Shown piece by piece: positions 46,303-58,787 of a DNA stretch of 64,000 bases. The notes under the pieces are model-generated. The model did no database searches, was not told the DNA's origin, and worked only from the letters and a program-made list of their open reading frames with translations. The DNA lies in assembly GCF_000005505.3 (NCBI RefSeq), contig NC_016131.3:55289355-55353354 (forward strand), in the 5' to 3' direction. Position numbers and translations under genes: made by a program. Origin of the DNA: Brachypodium distachyon (Eukaryota > Streptophyta > Magnoliopsida > Poales > Poaceae). How positions within the stretch are numbered: position 1 is the first letter of the stretch; each line of letters starts with the position of its first letter.

Positions 46303-49091
46303 TTTCTGAAGATTCCTTCAGCCTAACCTCAATCTGTTTCTACCCACTAGCTTTCCTGGCTCGATCAAGGGTCCTAAAATCTAGGATTAACTATTGGGAG
46401 CAAGAAGATTGATCTAAGTTCTTGGACATTACTGGGAGCCAAAAGATGAAATGAGCTTGAGAGCATGGATGGAGGCACCAGCAGCTAGCTAGCAGCCGAG
46501 CTCGGCTCAGAAAAGTTAAGGTGAGAGGAGCTTGTATAGTTATTGAAGATAGCTACTGGTCACCAGAAAAACAATGTGCTGCAATCCAACACACAGATCT
46601 GACTCACTGGTCACTGCTAGTGCTGCACCACCGGTTCTTTTCACCCCAAAGCAAGGAAGAACAAGATACCAATATCTGCAGGTTAATCCCTCTCTATGAA
46701 GAAACCTCCCAGGATTTGCATTGGTTTCTTCAAGAACTGGCAAGAGAAAAATAGCCACAAGTAAGTTGGCCACTTCAGCACCAGGATTGCGAGAGCTGAA
46801 AGTAATTTCAAGGAAACCTCACCTTTGAGCTAGCCAACTGAAGCAGCACTAACACTACAGTGCAGATGAATGTATACAAACTGAAAAAGGTTCAAGTTTT
46901 GGGGGTTTGCGAGGGAATCATATGCTAGCTCTACTATACTCCACTGCCGCTGGGCATCACGGGGTGGCACAAACATGGGGCAAAGGGACAAGGATTCTCC
47001 AAGAGGTTGAGCTGTAGAGAAATGGAGGCTGGCAAAGGGACAATCAGATGTGAGCCCAGTGCCCCCTTTTCCCTCTCCTACTATTCTCTCATATGAAATT
47101 CAGCAGGCAAATGCATGGTTGCTTTTTCCTTTCTGATTGTGCCTTTTTGATCTGGGATAATATTTCCTGGTCTCCTTTTTCATGCTCAAGTTTCTGTTAG
47201 AGCAATTTTTTAGATAATGTAAGAGCACGCTCTCCTGGCCTTTTCTGATTAAAGCATTATTTTGATTAAAAGCATCCCTGTTTTGTTTTCTGATAGATTA
47301 GTGTCTTGTTTTTTAAGTTGGTGTGTAACTGTCTGCTGTGCTGTGGTAGGTCAAGGTGTTCAGTACAATCAATAATGCTGTGAAAAATGAGCTGGTGGTA
47401 GGGAAACACCCTATCACATTGTGAACTATAGTTTGTTTGGTTCATTCATTATGCTGGATTTTCTTTACTTTTTGGACATGTTTCTGTACGTTCGTTCGAT
47501 TGATTCCCATCTTGAATGACAAGGAGAATGTTAAGTATGAACACTGTTTTCAGATATTTCAGAGAACAATAAAAACTGTTTCAGTGTGAACTTGTGCAAA
47601 ACTTCTATAAACTATACGTATAAACTCATCTGAAGATGCCATTATTTTGGCAAAAGGATATTTCAGTTGTCAGAAAACTAGGTGTAATCACTTTTTTCTC
47701 GTGGCTTCATAACTTGTCAAACCTTGAACAAGGTTGGTAGAGATCCTTGTTTATTAGTACTACTTTGTTCTGCATTTCATTTCTTTGCTTTTTGCCTAAA
47801 GCAAGAAAGACAATGGAAGCATCACTTTCTCTTAGGTGGCAAACATGCATGCACCAACCCTTTCATTCAAGGGGTGAAGGGCTCTCCAGAAAATAGAAAT
47901 AAACAAATACTACAGTATAATATAACAAATAATAATGTGGTGTAAAATTGGACCAAGGGAGTGAGGGACAGGGAGAGATTTGCATTGCAAATGTACTGTG
48001 CCCCTGAGAAGGAAACTGGAATCCTAGGTGCATGTGTGTGCGCCCTCCCAAATTGACTTGGATGGATGTTTGTCAGATTTGGTGACCACACTCAGTCACT
48101 CACTGTTGTCTTGTGATTAAAATAAATAGTCATATTCTTAGCCAACCACCTTAATGGGGCCTCCCAAGGAGTAAGACCAGAGATTCAGAGTTGTGGTACT
48201 GAGTGAAATGTCCTATTAGGAGGGTGCACACACTCATGCATGTGAGACAAAATGAAGCTAGCACATAGCACTAGATGCTTTTGGTGCTCATTAGCCAATC
48301 TGATTTGTTTGGGTTGGTTTTACTAAAAGCATGGTCCATGCTAGAATATTACCACTCATGTGCATTGTACTACTATGTAATATGAATCTCTGTGTGTGAC
48401 ATATGAGTGTGGTGTTTGGATCACATAGATTGTTACTTTCTCTGTTGTTTGCTATCACCATTTTCCCGTAGGGATTCCCCCTTTTCCTACTGTTTAATTT
48501 GAGTTTCTTTCTCTAAGAATCTCTGAGAACAAAAAAAAGGGCTTAATTTTTGAGTTCAATCTTGATATGGTAGATCCATCAGTAGAATAAAAGAGAAAAC
48601 ACAGAGAGAAAATATCTCACAAGAACCATCAGATGCCTAGTTAGCTAATTTCACAAGAGACGATCTCACCTAGGCATATAACATAGCCTAACATAACACA
48701 TCTGCAGCACCAGAAAGAAAAAAAAAAGTTACTTTTGGAGAGAGAAATGTAAAAACTAGAAACAAAAATCCTTTTTGGCCTGCCACACGGTGTGTGAAAG
48801 AAAAGCAGTGGTGGTCAAGAGATGGAGGAAAAGAACAAAAAGTGTATTTAATTTGGGTGGTGCCATGTATAATCACGTTGCTGCGTCTCTCTCCGTTATA
48901 GGGTAGGTGGCAGATCGCCTCCTTAATTTGGCGCCACCGCTCATTTGATTCTTTTTTGCTACACTTCAATTCGCTGCTGTTCTTCATGAGCTAACGTCTG
49001 TATCAGCAAACAGTAAAAATCTAATCTGGAAATGGTCGACATGGCGAGTAGTGAGAACTCCCCGGACCCCAGCCGACCGGTGGTTGGCATA

Positions 49092-49175
49092 GTACTCCCT
49101 GCGTCCGATTTTTTATTACATGTATTTTAACATTTTTTTAGATCTAAATACATCCATATTTAAATAAATTTAAGT
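49092..49175. mobile_element. decayed Stowaway-like MITE end
   Basis: TACTCCCTGCGTCCGATTTT starts a Stowaway-like terminus, followed by a TACATGTATTT / AAATACATCCATATTT core. The matching right terminus was not found. Confidence 0.45.
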
Positions 49176-50358
49176 TACCGCAAAGATTCTGTAAAGTCCG
49201 GCCCAGCTGAAACAAGAGCATCTGCAGTGGCCCGCCCTCGAAAGGGATGCACAAATGTTTTTTCCTTTCCAGTTTGCTGCTGCTGTTTCCAATGGTTCCT
49301 ATACGAGACTACGAGCAAGAGCACTCGATTGCGCAATACACCTCACATCAGTGGCGGAACCAGAAACCGAAGGAGAAGGATGTTAAGATAGACCTAATGG
49401 TGCTATACTTGCAGATTTTGATACTTATAAGATAGATAGTCAATGTCTTCTTCTTCTAAACATCCTAGCTAGTCCGGATCCGCCCCCGCCTCACATCACA
49501 GGCAAAGTCGACCAAAACAAAGCTAGATTCGGTCGGTTGCATGCATGGGCCGGGTGACCGATCTCCGTCGCTTTCTCGGGAAGAAATCATTTGCTGCTAC
49601 GACCATCCGCCGTGCATCAATCTCATGCTTCCTCAGCGTTAACCGGGGACAGTTTGGTTATATGTCGATAGTAAAAAAGCTTCGTAAGTGGAAAATAAAG
49701 CATCCTCCAATTTTAAAGGCAAGAACTCCTTTAGTTTGCTTGTAAAGATTAGCACTGGACAAAAGCTCCAACACTTGGGACCAGTTTGGAGTGTAATTTC
49801 GGAAACATTTTCTACCGGATGATCAACGTAGATAAATAAATCAAACGGTGTCAAGATATCAGCAAGACGATATCACTTTTAGTACAAAATCATAAATTTA
49901 TATCTACAGCAACACCAAATGCGTAGCAGACACCCAGCCCGAGTGCACGAAGAGAGCCGTTGGCACTGCAGATGATTCTACTAGTAAGATTAGCAAGTCT
50001 CATTCCTGTTTCATGGTATGTATCATCCATCAATCAGCTAGGGGTCCCGATTCCAACCGACGAATTATTCATCAGACTTGACTGCTCCGGCCAGGGTCCG
50101 CCAAGGAGCCGTCCGTAGAATTGTCGCCTCATGGCATCGGGGAGTTGTACACTCATGGATCATGGCATGTGGCTGTGAGCCATGCATCGTTGGAGATCGA
50201 TCATGACACAAACAAACACCTGTTTTGGCTTCTAGGTTTCCAGGCTCCAGCGCGTGCAGCTGCCATGGGGTTGCACGCCTGCACCCCGGCCTTCCAAAAG
50301 ATACCTGACCAAATACAACTTCACAAGTATCTAGCACTGAAATTGGGATTGGGACGGC

Positions 50359-50494
50359 ATCCAAATTGCAGTGAGTTGAAAACATCTATCTTCGGAATTG
50401 GATTGGCTCACTGTAATGATCTGAATCCAAATTGCAGCGAGTCAAAAGCATCTATCTTCGTATTTGGATTGGGTTGGCTCACTGTAATGATCTG
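50359..50494. repeat. tandem duplication, 66-70-bp unit
   Basis: Two units start ATCCAAATTGCAG and share AGCATCTATCTTCG-like and GGCTCACTGTAATGATCTGA segments. Unit 2 has a 4-bp insertion (GGTT). Confidence 0.88.
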
Positions 50495-51354
50495 AACTAG
50501 TTGAAATGACCTACTGTACATCGATTCGCTCCTTGCAAGCTTGTGCTCATAGTCAACTCATTTCTTTTCGACTCGAACGGGAGTCATGTTTTTTTTTTTT
50601 GCAAGTCCACCTCAAGTAGCTCACAAGCCACGACAATTTTGTATGCATAGCAAGCAAAAATTAGGCTATTTTTTTTATGATTCCAGGTGCAACATAGCAG
50701 CCACAGACTGGCAATTCAGAGCCAGGAGTAACAGCATTGTTCAGGAAAAAGTTAGAAGGAAATGAAACAGATACACAAACAAGCTGCAAGCCAGGCAATT
50801 TACGATCTGAAGTCAATTGTGCTAAGAAAGATCTGCAGAAAACACAATACGAGTGCAAGCACATCGGGCAACAAGATCCGACAGAATAAAACAGACTACC
50901 ATGTCCCTAACTCAACAATTTCCCAACAGTTAAACAAGCTCCAGCCTCTTTTACGTACATTGCATCCGAAACAGTCCATCTCCTCACCATCAAAAGCAAG
51001 AGTGCTACGCTGACAAGGCCTGTCTCGCTTCTCAAGACAAATCTTCCATAGGAGGTGGGATAGTAACAACTGAACCTGGGGAGGAAACTGAAAGTTCAGC
51101 ACCAAATGCAGCAAGAATATGCATCAACTAAATTGTGTGCAATGATAAGCTGCAATACAATTGCAAAACATTCCATCTAGCTTAGAACTGTTGGCCTACA
51201 ACAAAAACCCTGCATGGAACTATTTTTTTACTACAAAGATATAAGAACACATTGCATCCAATTATCAACAATCCCTGATACAAACGTTGTTCTCCAAGGT
51301 TAATAGCATTCATCTCAGCTCTACAAGCCAGGGACAGAGGCAATAATTGAGATT

Positions 51355-51390
51355 GGGGGGGGGGGGGGGGGTGGGTGGTGGGGGGGGGGG
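51355..51390. repeat. poly-G / GGT low-complexity tract
   Basis: A run of G interrupted by GGTGGTGG. No function is evident. Confidence 0.9.
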
Positions 51391-52015
51391 CTAGGTTGCT
51401 TATAGGGCCCAAGACCCAGGGGGGCGAAAAATGCTTAAAAGCCCAGCCTAAATCAGTCTAAATCACAGCTTTTGGGGCTAATAGGAAGCGATCGTTCAAG
51501 ATCATCTTAGGATTATGTAAAAGAATTACTGCAACACAAGATACAACATCCACAAGAGGGTAATCAAACAAAGACAAGCAAAACCAGGATGCACATTCAT
51601 AATGACAGAGTCATTGGAAAACCTTCAGTACTAAGGCAGTGAATAGGGCCTAGAGGAAAAGGTCAACACAAAGAATACCTACCTTGATGAATTAATCATC
51701 ACACTAGACAAACAGGTTATCGAATGGAGAGTTTACTGATAGATTATGGTTTAGAGTTGTGTCATTATGACAAATTCAATGATCATTTGAATGAATTCAT
51801 TGGCACTGCAATATTGAAAAACAAAGAGAACACTAAATGAATTAACGCTCCAGGAGTCCGTATTAACGCTCTTTTGTGAGAACATCAGAATTTCTCATAA
51901 CAACGCTATAAAGAGAAGTTCTCGGATTTGCTCTTATATACTATATTTTAATCAATTAGTAGACAATACTAAATCCTAATTCTGACTTCGCTCCTAACAT
52001 GCTGAAATTTAACTA

Positions 52016-52128
52016 CTCCCTCCAATCCATATTAATTGTCTCAAATTTGCCCAAATATGGATGTATCTATGGCTAAAAAGCGTCTAGATACATGTAATAT
52101 TTCGACAACTAATATGAACCGGAGGGAG
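52016..52128. mobile_element. Stowaway-type MITE
   Basis: TA-flanked (52014-52015; 52129-52130). Ends are CTCCCTCCAATCCATATTAA and, reversed, CTCCCTCCGGTTCATATTAG. The core has ATGGATGTATCT and GTCTAGATACATG. Confidence 0.93.
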
Positions 52129-52932
52129 TAGTAAAAGTAGTTTCAGAGCTAAACTCCCAAGTCTGAAAGTAGTATTCCAGTCTGCCATGAATAATGTTAT
52201 CTTTACTCAGCTGAGTCCTGCTTCATCCAAATATATCTGACAATTTCCCTCAAGGCTTATGCGTACACCATCCAACACGAGATCGTTCTTTTCTAGCAAA
52301 TATTACTATGCATAGGACAAACCCATTATTGCATTGTACTTGCTTTGAACATGTATGGCTAAGATATTAAACAATTCCGCATCTTGCCTCAGTTGATAAT
52401 AGGTAAGCCATGACGGCAGAACACATAACAACTGGTACGGTGCTATCTCCTTATAGGCTAGAGGAGGAAGTGAAACTAATCTGGAATGAAAAAGATTTAT
52501 GTACACAGGAAAACTATCATACAGATTTAATACCAGCAATAGAATATCACAGTTTCACAAACATATACAAGTATCTAAACACACAAATTACATGACTGTT
52601 AGGTATCAGAAAAGCCACCGCATTAAGAATTCTGGCCAACAAACATAGTTAGCAAGGAACATGAACACTGAAGTTTCAGATACACACGACAGATCACATC
52701 GGCTAAGCATTGTGCAGAACACTAGAACTAGGATCAACAAAATACGTTCCCACGGCAATAAATTCAAAGTACATTTAACTATGAGCATCAACACAAATTA
52801 AAGCACACCTACAGTTCACCCAACTGAACTGAATAAATAGCATATCAGAGTATTATGGCAACTAGCAAGATAAATTTAACAATTTAGAATTCAAATGCAA
52901 GGATTCTAGCAGTGAACTTTACCTCAAAGGTT

Positions 52933-53724
52933 CTACTGCTGGGGGTTCTGTCCAGGCTGCTGTGGACCAGGCGGCGGTGGTGGCATCCCATGCCTGGGAG
53001 GCTGTCCAAACTGCGGTGGCGGCATAGGCCTCATCCCAGGCGGTGGGGGCATGCCTGGCATCCCTGGCCTCCCCGGTGGCGGCCCCATGGGTGGTGGCCC
53101 TCTCATGAACTGCTGCGGCGGGCCCCCAGGGTACGGCGCAGGAGGCGGCCCCGGCGGGCGCTGGAACTGCATCTGCATAGGCGGCGGGCCACCAGGGCGC
53201 ATGGGCATGGGCATCGGCGGGCGGCCGACCTGCGGGTACGACATCGGCGGCGCCGAGAGGTTTGGCATCGGGGGCCGCGAGATCTGCGGCTGCATCATGC
53301 CGGGTGCCGGTCCGCCGACGCCGCGAACAGGGCCAGAGAGGCCGGGCTGGGCCTGGAGCAGCGGCCCCGTGGCGATCCCGCGGCCGGCGGGGCGCCCGAC
53401 GCCCGTGCCCGAGAGCGCGCCCCCGCCGGCGGAGGCCTTGACGCGGGACTCGTCGGGCGGTGGCGGGCCCTCGACGGTCATGGAGACGACCTCCTCGCCG
53501 CGGAGGAGGAGCAGGCCGAGCGTCCTCCGCTCCTCGCGCTCGCCCGTGGTCTTGGAGGACTTGGAGGGCGGGAGCTTGCGGAACTCCTCGCAGTCGCCGA
53601 GGACGAGGTTCATGTGGCGGTCGAAGGCCATGAACTTGCCGACGAGCTGGCGCCCGTCCTGGATCGTGACGCGCATGCGGTAGTTGACGAACTGGAGCAT
53701 CTTGGACCCCTTGGGGTTCGACAT
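52933..53724 (-). CDS. SmB: small nuclear ribonucleoprotein-associated protein B (SmB/B')
   Basis: Single-exon coding region of 263 residues. The Sm fold occupies about 1-90: Sm1 motif [20 protein letters not shown] with [14 protein letters not shown], and Sm2 motif [20 protein letters not shown]. The rest is a Pro/Gly/Met-rich tail with [15 protein letters not shown] repeats that bind WW/GYF-type partners, ending in QQPGQNPQQ. SmB is part of the heptameric Sm ring on U1, U2, U4 and U5 snRNAs in the spliceosome. Fourteen bases after the TAG, coding-strand TTTGAG/GTAAAG looks like a 5' splice site, implying a 3' UTR intron. The plus-strand open frame across it is a GC shadow. Confidence 0.96.
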   Translation of the reverse strand: MSNPKGSKMLQFVNYRMRVTIQDGRQLVGKFMAFDRHMNLVLGDCEEFRKLPPSKSSKTTGEREERRTLGLLLLRGEEVVSMTVEGPPPPDESRVKASAGGGALSGTGVGRPAGRGIATGPLLQAQPGLSGPVRGVGGPAPGMMQPQISRPPMPNLSAPPMSYPQVGRPPMPMPMRPGGPPPMQMQFQRPPGPPPAPYPGGPPQQFMRGPPPMGPPPGRPGMPGMPPPPGMRPMPPPQFGQPPRHGMPPPPPGPQQPGQNPQQ

Positions 53725-54745
53725 GGCGGCGGGGGGGCCGGCGGCGGCGGCGCGTCTAGGTTAGGGTTTCGGCGGCGATGAGAGGGGGGAGGGTTTTCGT
53801 GGGGGTTTGAGTTTGTATGGGTTGGGTCGGAGATCTGGAGGGGGCGAAGAAGAGGGTGGAATTGGAAATGACGCCGTGGGCTTTTTCCATGTTATGTATA
53901 GTCGGTTAGTCACGGACTCGATGGGAGCATCACCAAAGGAAGCGGGCCTGGGCCTTCGAGATGGGCTAGCTCCATTAATCTCAAAACCTCAAAATTATAT
54001 GCCCTCTACGTTCTCAAAAAAAAATGTCCTCTTGAACAAAAAAAAAGGATATTTCTAGAAAAACAAGGTTATTCATATTCCCAATGAATAATTTTATTAT
54101 TCCTCTTAAAAAAAACACTTGTAAAGATTCTATAAAAAACACTTTTAATCCTCTTAAAAAAACACTTGTAAAGATTCTATAGAAAACACCTTTTTTAAAG
54201 GAGGAAAACCCCTGCCTCTCATCAATCAATTCACACGGTCTTAATATTGTTAAAGTGTACAACGACATACAAATCTCCAAAAACTTAATCATGTGATAAA
54301 AAACCCAAACCATTCATGTTGTTTCTAAAATAAAATCTAAACCATCGACATCCTTACAATTATGAGGTCGTGGGGTATAATGCAATGATGGAGGTTTTGA
54401 TGCAAAATACTTTGTAAATATATTTCACAATGAATCAAATGATCGTAATTTGACACAATATATATTGGTACCTTTTTTGTTATACAAGGTTGATCGTGTC
54501 AACAAAAGTTATATGCCTTACGTTTTAAAATTTAAGTATGATTCTGTAGCAGTGAGGAAAATTTTAGAGAAGACTTAGACAACAAAACGTTGTTTATTTA
54601 TCGAACTCTTCATTCCATGTAATGGCACATTTTGGTAACAATAGTGAGAATGTTGTTCATGCTCTTGGCAAACAAAGCCGTCCATCGGTCTATCGATCAA
54701 CTGTCATGTCATGGGGTGTTGCTTGGCCCAATCCCCATGATTGGC
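53725..54745. other. intergenic, SmB promoter and AT-rich spacer
   Basis: The first ~130 bp upstream of the SmB ATG (GC-rich, with CTAGGTTAGGG) are the probable 5' UTR/promoter. Between 54100 and 54200 a segment (CCTCTTAAAAAAAACACTTG, TAAAGATTCTAT) occurs twice in tandem. No gene is seen. Confidence 0.55.
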
Positions 54746-55429
54746 CTACAACATGAGCACGGCCGCGGCACCGGCGGCCAGTGCGGTTGCCCCGGCACCA
54801 ACATTGTACTTGAGAGAAGTCGCCGGTGATGATTTGTCGTTGGCACCAGCGACGGTGACAAGGAGCTTCATCCCCTTCTCACAGTGGTTGCCCACGCCGC
54901 AAATGAACCATCTCCTCCCCGTCTTGTCAAGCTTGATGGTGTCGCTACCAGAGCCCCAGGAGCCCAGGTTCCCGTTCGTGTTGCACTCCTTGAAGCCCTG
55001 GCCGGTCACCTCCACCACCGTGTGCTTCCCCGCGGGGTACACGAACTCTGCCGAGGAGAAGAACACTTAGAATTAAGTTTAGGTTTCGAATGCCTAAACA
55101 TCCAAACAGAAATATTGACGTTCAATCCCAATATCAATATCTTGCCATATTGGCATTGGAATCAATGCAATTCCAAGCCTTTTAATGTTTACATCCAAAC
55201 AAAACCTCAGTGATAGACTGCAAGTTAGAGAGAGGTGCATGTGTGCATGCATACTTAGGCTGTCGCCGACTGCGAAAGTCTTGCCGTTGGTCCAGGCGGC
55301 AGGGTACCCGAGGGTCCACAAGGCATCGTCCCCAACCTTGAAGACCTCAGCGGAGGCCGGTGCCGGTAGGATGGCGGCGGCGACAGCGATTGCCGCCGCG
55401 GCCATGAGCAGCACTTGCCGGGAAGCCAT
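54746..55429 (-). CDS. phytocyanin 1 (plastocyanin-like, GPI-anchor type)
   Basis: Two exons, 55429-55255 and 55047-54746, give 158 residues. It has a signal peptide (about 1-27, LLMAAAAIAVAAAILPAPAS), then the cupredoxin domain starting EVFKVGDD..WTLGYPAAW. Type I copper ligands are all present: His67 (GKHTVVEV), Cys108 (RWFICG), His113 (GNHCEKG) and Met118. Cys80 and Cys114 form the usual disulfide. A Ser/Pro stretch and a hydrophobic tail (ALAAGAAAVLML) suggest a GPI anchor, so it sits on the outer plasma membrane. Phytocyanins bind copper and are linked to redox chemistry, cell-wall and reproductive processes. First of three tandem paralogues with an identical intron position (after GDSL). 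Confidence 0.94.
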
Positions 55430-55545
55430 GTGTTGCGAAGCTATAATGTTGCAGCTAGCTCAGATGGTTAGCTACTCTGAGCTGGCTAGTTAATCGCAGC
55501 TCTAGTTAGCTATCTGGATTGACAAGAGGAGTGCCGTGGCACATG

Positions 55546-55553
55546 TATTTATA
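55546..55553 (-). promoter_or_regulatory. TATA box of phytocyanin 1
   Basis: TATAAATA on the minus strand, about 117 bp before the ATG. Confidence 0.7.
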
Positions 55554-55609
55554 GGTACCTAGCTAGGTAGAACAGCTAGCACATGTTGAAATAGTCAGCT
55601 GGAGCGAGT

Positions 55610-55652
55610 TAGCTGCAGGCTCATGGCGGCATTGGCCGGTGAAAGAGACGGA
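55610..55652 (-). promoter_or_regulatory. conserved upstream block, phytocyanin 1
   Basis: The plus-strand reading GCAGGCTCATGGCGGCATTG followed by GCCGGTGAAAGAGAC also occurs upstream of phytocyanins 2 and 3 at similar distances from the ATG. Confidence 0.65.
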
Positions 55653-58600
55653 GTGTTCCTTTTTCTTCTTCTTATCGGCGGACAGGGATGCTTATGTACG
55701 CGCAGTATGGCAAGAGACAAGGCATTGTATTTGAGTTTGGACTTTGGACTCGGTCGGCTTTAGGGTTGACGTTTTCTTTGGGGATTTGGTTACGGGGTAT
55801 TGACATCTTCCATGCACATCATCCCTCGTATCCTACATATATAGATGCTCAGGTAGCCAAGGTTTTGGCTATGGGATTCCCTTTTTCTCCGAGGTCCAGG
55901 TTTAATTTGCGGTGACCATGGTAATAAGAAAATCCCGGTACATTATCCGTGAAGTTTTTTTTACCAAATCTTAAATTCAGTTAATTTTTTGTTTTTCAAG
56001 TTGATTATGTATCACACATACGTAATTCCGCAAATTAAGTCATAATGTACGTAGTGGACGGAGTTATTTCTCCTAGTCAAAAGACGTCGCATGTTTATTT
56101 GTGGCTTAAATTAAAAAGTTCGAGATTTTTTTCAGATAAACCCATTATTTTGCCAGGAGGAGGAGGTTGGGAAATGCGATTACCGAGCAATAACCGGAAT
56201 AGCCGGAAATATCGTTGGTAATCAAAACCCTGCAGCTAGATCACTCAATGGGTTGGCAAGACTGTTTAGTTAGACAGTATCATAGCATTAATAAATAGCA
56301 TAAGTTACGGAGGTCTGCTAGGATCTGTATCCAATTAAACAATTAAGGGAGTGTCTATTTCTCATTCGCGTGAAAAATAGTCATTTCGCAGTCACCAATC
56401 GTATCCATCCAATGAAGATTTTCTTATCCATCGGAACTACACTAATCTTACACGAATCTCAATGATTGAATCAAAAAGTTGTTATCATCGACTAAGAAAT
56501 AATTATTTCTCAGTGGCCTAAGAAATAGTAAAACCGAACAATTAAAGCATAGAGCTAATAACCAATCAAAGCATTGAAATGTGAGGCTTATAATTAGCAT
56601 AGTTGATTCGGAGAAGAATGGTCTGAACTAGGGATGCAAACGGGATCCCGCGAAAGTCCCGTTTCTAGTTCAGTTTTCAAATCTTCTATTCAAAATTTGA
56701 GTAAATTTCACAAAATCACCACTTCAGGGACTAGAGTTTCATGGAGCTACCGCCTCAGGGGTTTGCTTCAGTTTGCCACTACTCTAGGAACAATAACTAT
56801 CAGTTTGCCCAAATCTCACGGATTAGTGCATTTGAGAGCAAAACTGACAAGTTGGGACCACTTGTAAGATTCCATGTGGCATCCAATTTATCCATTTAGC
56901 CCCATGTTATTTTCATTAATTTTCTTTTTCCATTTCTTCCCCTTCTCCGGCCACCTCGCCGGTGCTGACGAGGCCCATGGCGCAGAGCGCCGCCTCGGAT
57001 GCAGGTGCTTTGCTCGTGGTCTGGAGGAGGCTTGACTTCGCTCTCCCTGCCCCCTGCCCGCGCCCGCCTCCCCACGCCCGTGCCCGCCTGCCCGCGCCGC
57101 CTCCCCGTGCTCGTGCCCGCCTGCCCACGCCGCCACCCCGGGCCCGTCCGCCTCCCCGCGCCGCCTCCCTGCGCCCGTGCCCGCCTCCCGGTGCCCGTGC
57201 CCGTTCGGCCGTGCGGGCGTGCCCGCCTCCCCGCCTGCGCGCGCCGCCTCCCCGCGCCCGTGCCCACCTGCCCGCACCGCCGCGCCGCCTCCCCGCGCCC
57301 GCGCCGACGCGCCCGTGCCGGCCCGCAACGCCGCGCCGCCTCCCCGCACTCGTGCCACGTGGCCGCGCCGCCTTCCTGCGCCCGCGCCTGGAGAAGAAGC
57401 CGCCGGCCCGCGCCGCCTGCCCGCGGCTCCCGTGTCTGGGTGCTGCTGCTCCCTTAATGAAGACGATGGGTCAAGAAGAAGAAAAAGAAAAAAGTCAGGG
57501 TTTTTGTTGAAAATGGCAAAGACCTTACACACGAGCCCAACTTGTCACTTCGATGTCAAATGCACTAATCCGTGAGATTTGGTCAAACTGATAGTTATTG
57601 TCCCTACAGTAGTGGCAAACTGATGCGAACCCCTGAGATGGTGGCTCCGTGAAACCCTATCCCCTACAACAGTGGTTTTGTGAAATTTTGTTCAGAATTT
57701 GAATAGGAGATTTGAGAATTGAACTAGAAGCGGGACTTTCGCGGGATCCCGTTTGCACCTTTAGTCTGAACCGAGCAATGTTAGACTATAGTATATGAAT
57801 TTGGAGTTCTCGAGGTTGTTAACCTAAAGTCGTCACCTGCTTAAACTTAGGCCGCCGCAATTTAATTATTAGCCGTGTATTTAATTAGTTGCAATGGTTG
57901 TAAATTGCCACACTTTATTGCCCGCCTTCATCTTTGCTAAAGTTCACCACAATTGTGCATGCCACTCATTTTCTTGGCTACACTTTGCTTAATTTTAAGT
58001 GTGGCATAGCTAAGACTGATTGTACTAGATGATAACTCGCGTGTTGCCCTTTGGGACATTTGCTAACTATTGTAATTGTAACATGTGTGCACCGATGGGG
58101 GAAAATGAAATTAAGGAATGAAGCATCAGATTCCCGTGAATGCTGCGGAAACAATTGATTTGACAAAAAATCCAAGCAAAAGTAAATTTTTACGTATTAA
58201 GAAGAATAACTAAAAGGGATATGAAAATAGCAGATGGACATCTCACAACTTACAATTAGCGCAATTTCCTATTTTTTTTTATTTTTAATTGTTTTGGCGA
58301 TTAGATGGTGTCCACTAAAATATGCCCAAAACTACCGTAAGCCACGTGACATTACCGTCCATCTGTACATCATGTTTTTTTTTCTCCAAAGAGTACCTTA
58401 GAATAGCACATGATAAAGGCTTTGCTGATTGCCTGATAGAGGACACTAGGCTCCGTTTGGTATCGCGGTCCATTATCATAATCCCGTTTTTCTCACCTGG
58501 TTTTCCGTATTTTCGTGTTTGGATATAACCAACTTTTCTCTACTTTCGTGTGTATTTTTTCGCAGTAAATCATAAGATAAGTTGAACACAACAAGTTGGG

Positions 58601-58787
58601 GAATGCCAAACTGAGCCTAAAGAAATGCCGTCTTCGTCGTTACCAAGCAAGAAGTTGGCCACAAAGCCAAACAAGTAAATCCGGTACAAAGATAACCATA
58701 ACTAATAAGTCAAGGAGCAACAAACAACAGGTCAATACTTGATGTCGTATCACGCCATCGCGGGGGCGTCGTCGATGATCGACCCAG
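55653..58787. other. spacer between phytocyanins 1 and 2
   Basis: No gene. It contains the hAT element at 56629-57763. The rest is AT-rich sequence without recognisable features. Confidence 0.6.
56629..57763. mobile_element. non-autonomous hAT (Ac-like) element with long TIRs
   Basis: Perfect 8-bp target duplication GTCTGAAC (56621-56628; 57764-57771). The ends, TAGGGATGCAAACGGG and in reverse TAAAGGTGCAAACGGG, resemble the TAGGGATGAAA end of maize Ac. Inverted arms extend about 240 bp each, for example GGGATCCCGCGAAAGTCCCG near the tips and CAAATCTCACGGATTAGTGC further in. The interior (about 57040-57430) is a degenerate GC-rich tandem array of CCCGCGCC/GCCTCCCCG units. It has long open frames on both strands but no transposase and no recognisable protein. 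Confidence 0.9.

Larger units (their letters stand above)
46303..52932. other. 6.6-kb intergenic region
   Basis: It contains the 5' flank of the receptor gene. Short open frames have no recognisable domains. Structured items are a decayed Stowaway end (49092-49175), a 66-70-bp tandem repeat (50359-50494), a poly-G/GT tract (51355-51390) and a Stowaway MITE (52016-52128). The last ~130 bp before 52933 probably belong to the 3' UTR and 3' UTR intron of the SmB gene. Confidence 0.6.

Noticed and set aside
44881..46326. 481-codon open frame on the plus strand
   Set aside because: Antisense shadow of the LRR exon; composition is R/E/G-rich with no domain, while the minus strand has a signal peptide, LRRs and splice sites.
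52912..53781. 289-codon and 210-codon plus-strand frames
   Set aside because: Shadows of the Pro/Gly-rich SmB gene on the opposite strand.
56888..57532. 214-codon minus and 182-codon plus frames
   Set aside because: They lie in the GC tandem array inside the hAT element and translate to R/A/G/P low complexity.
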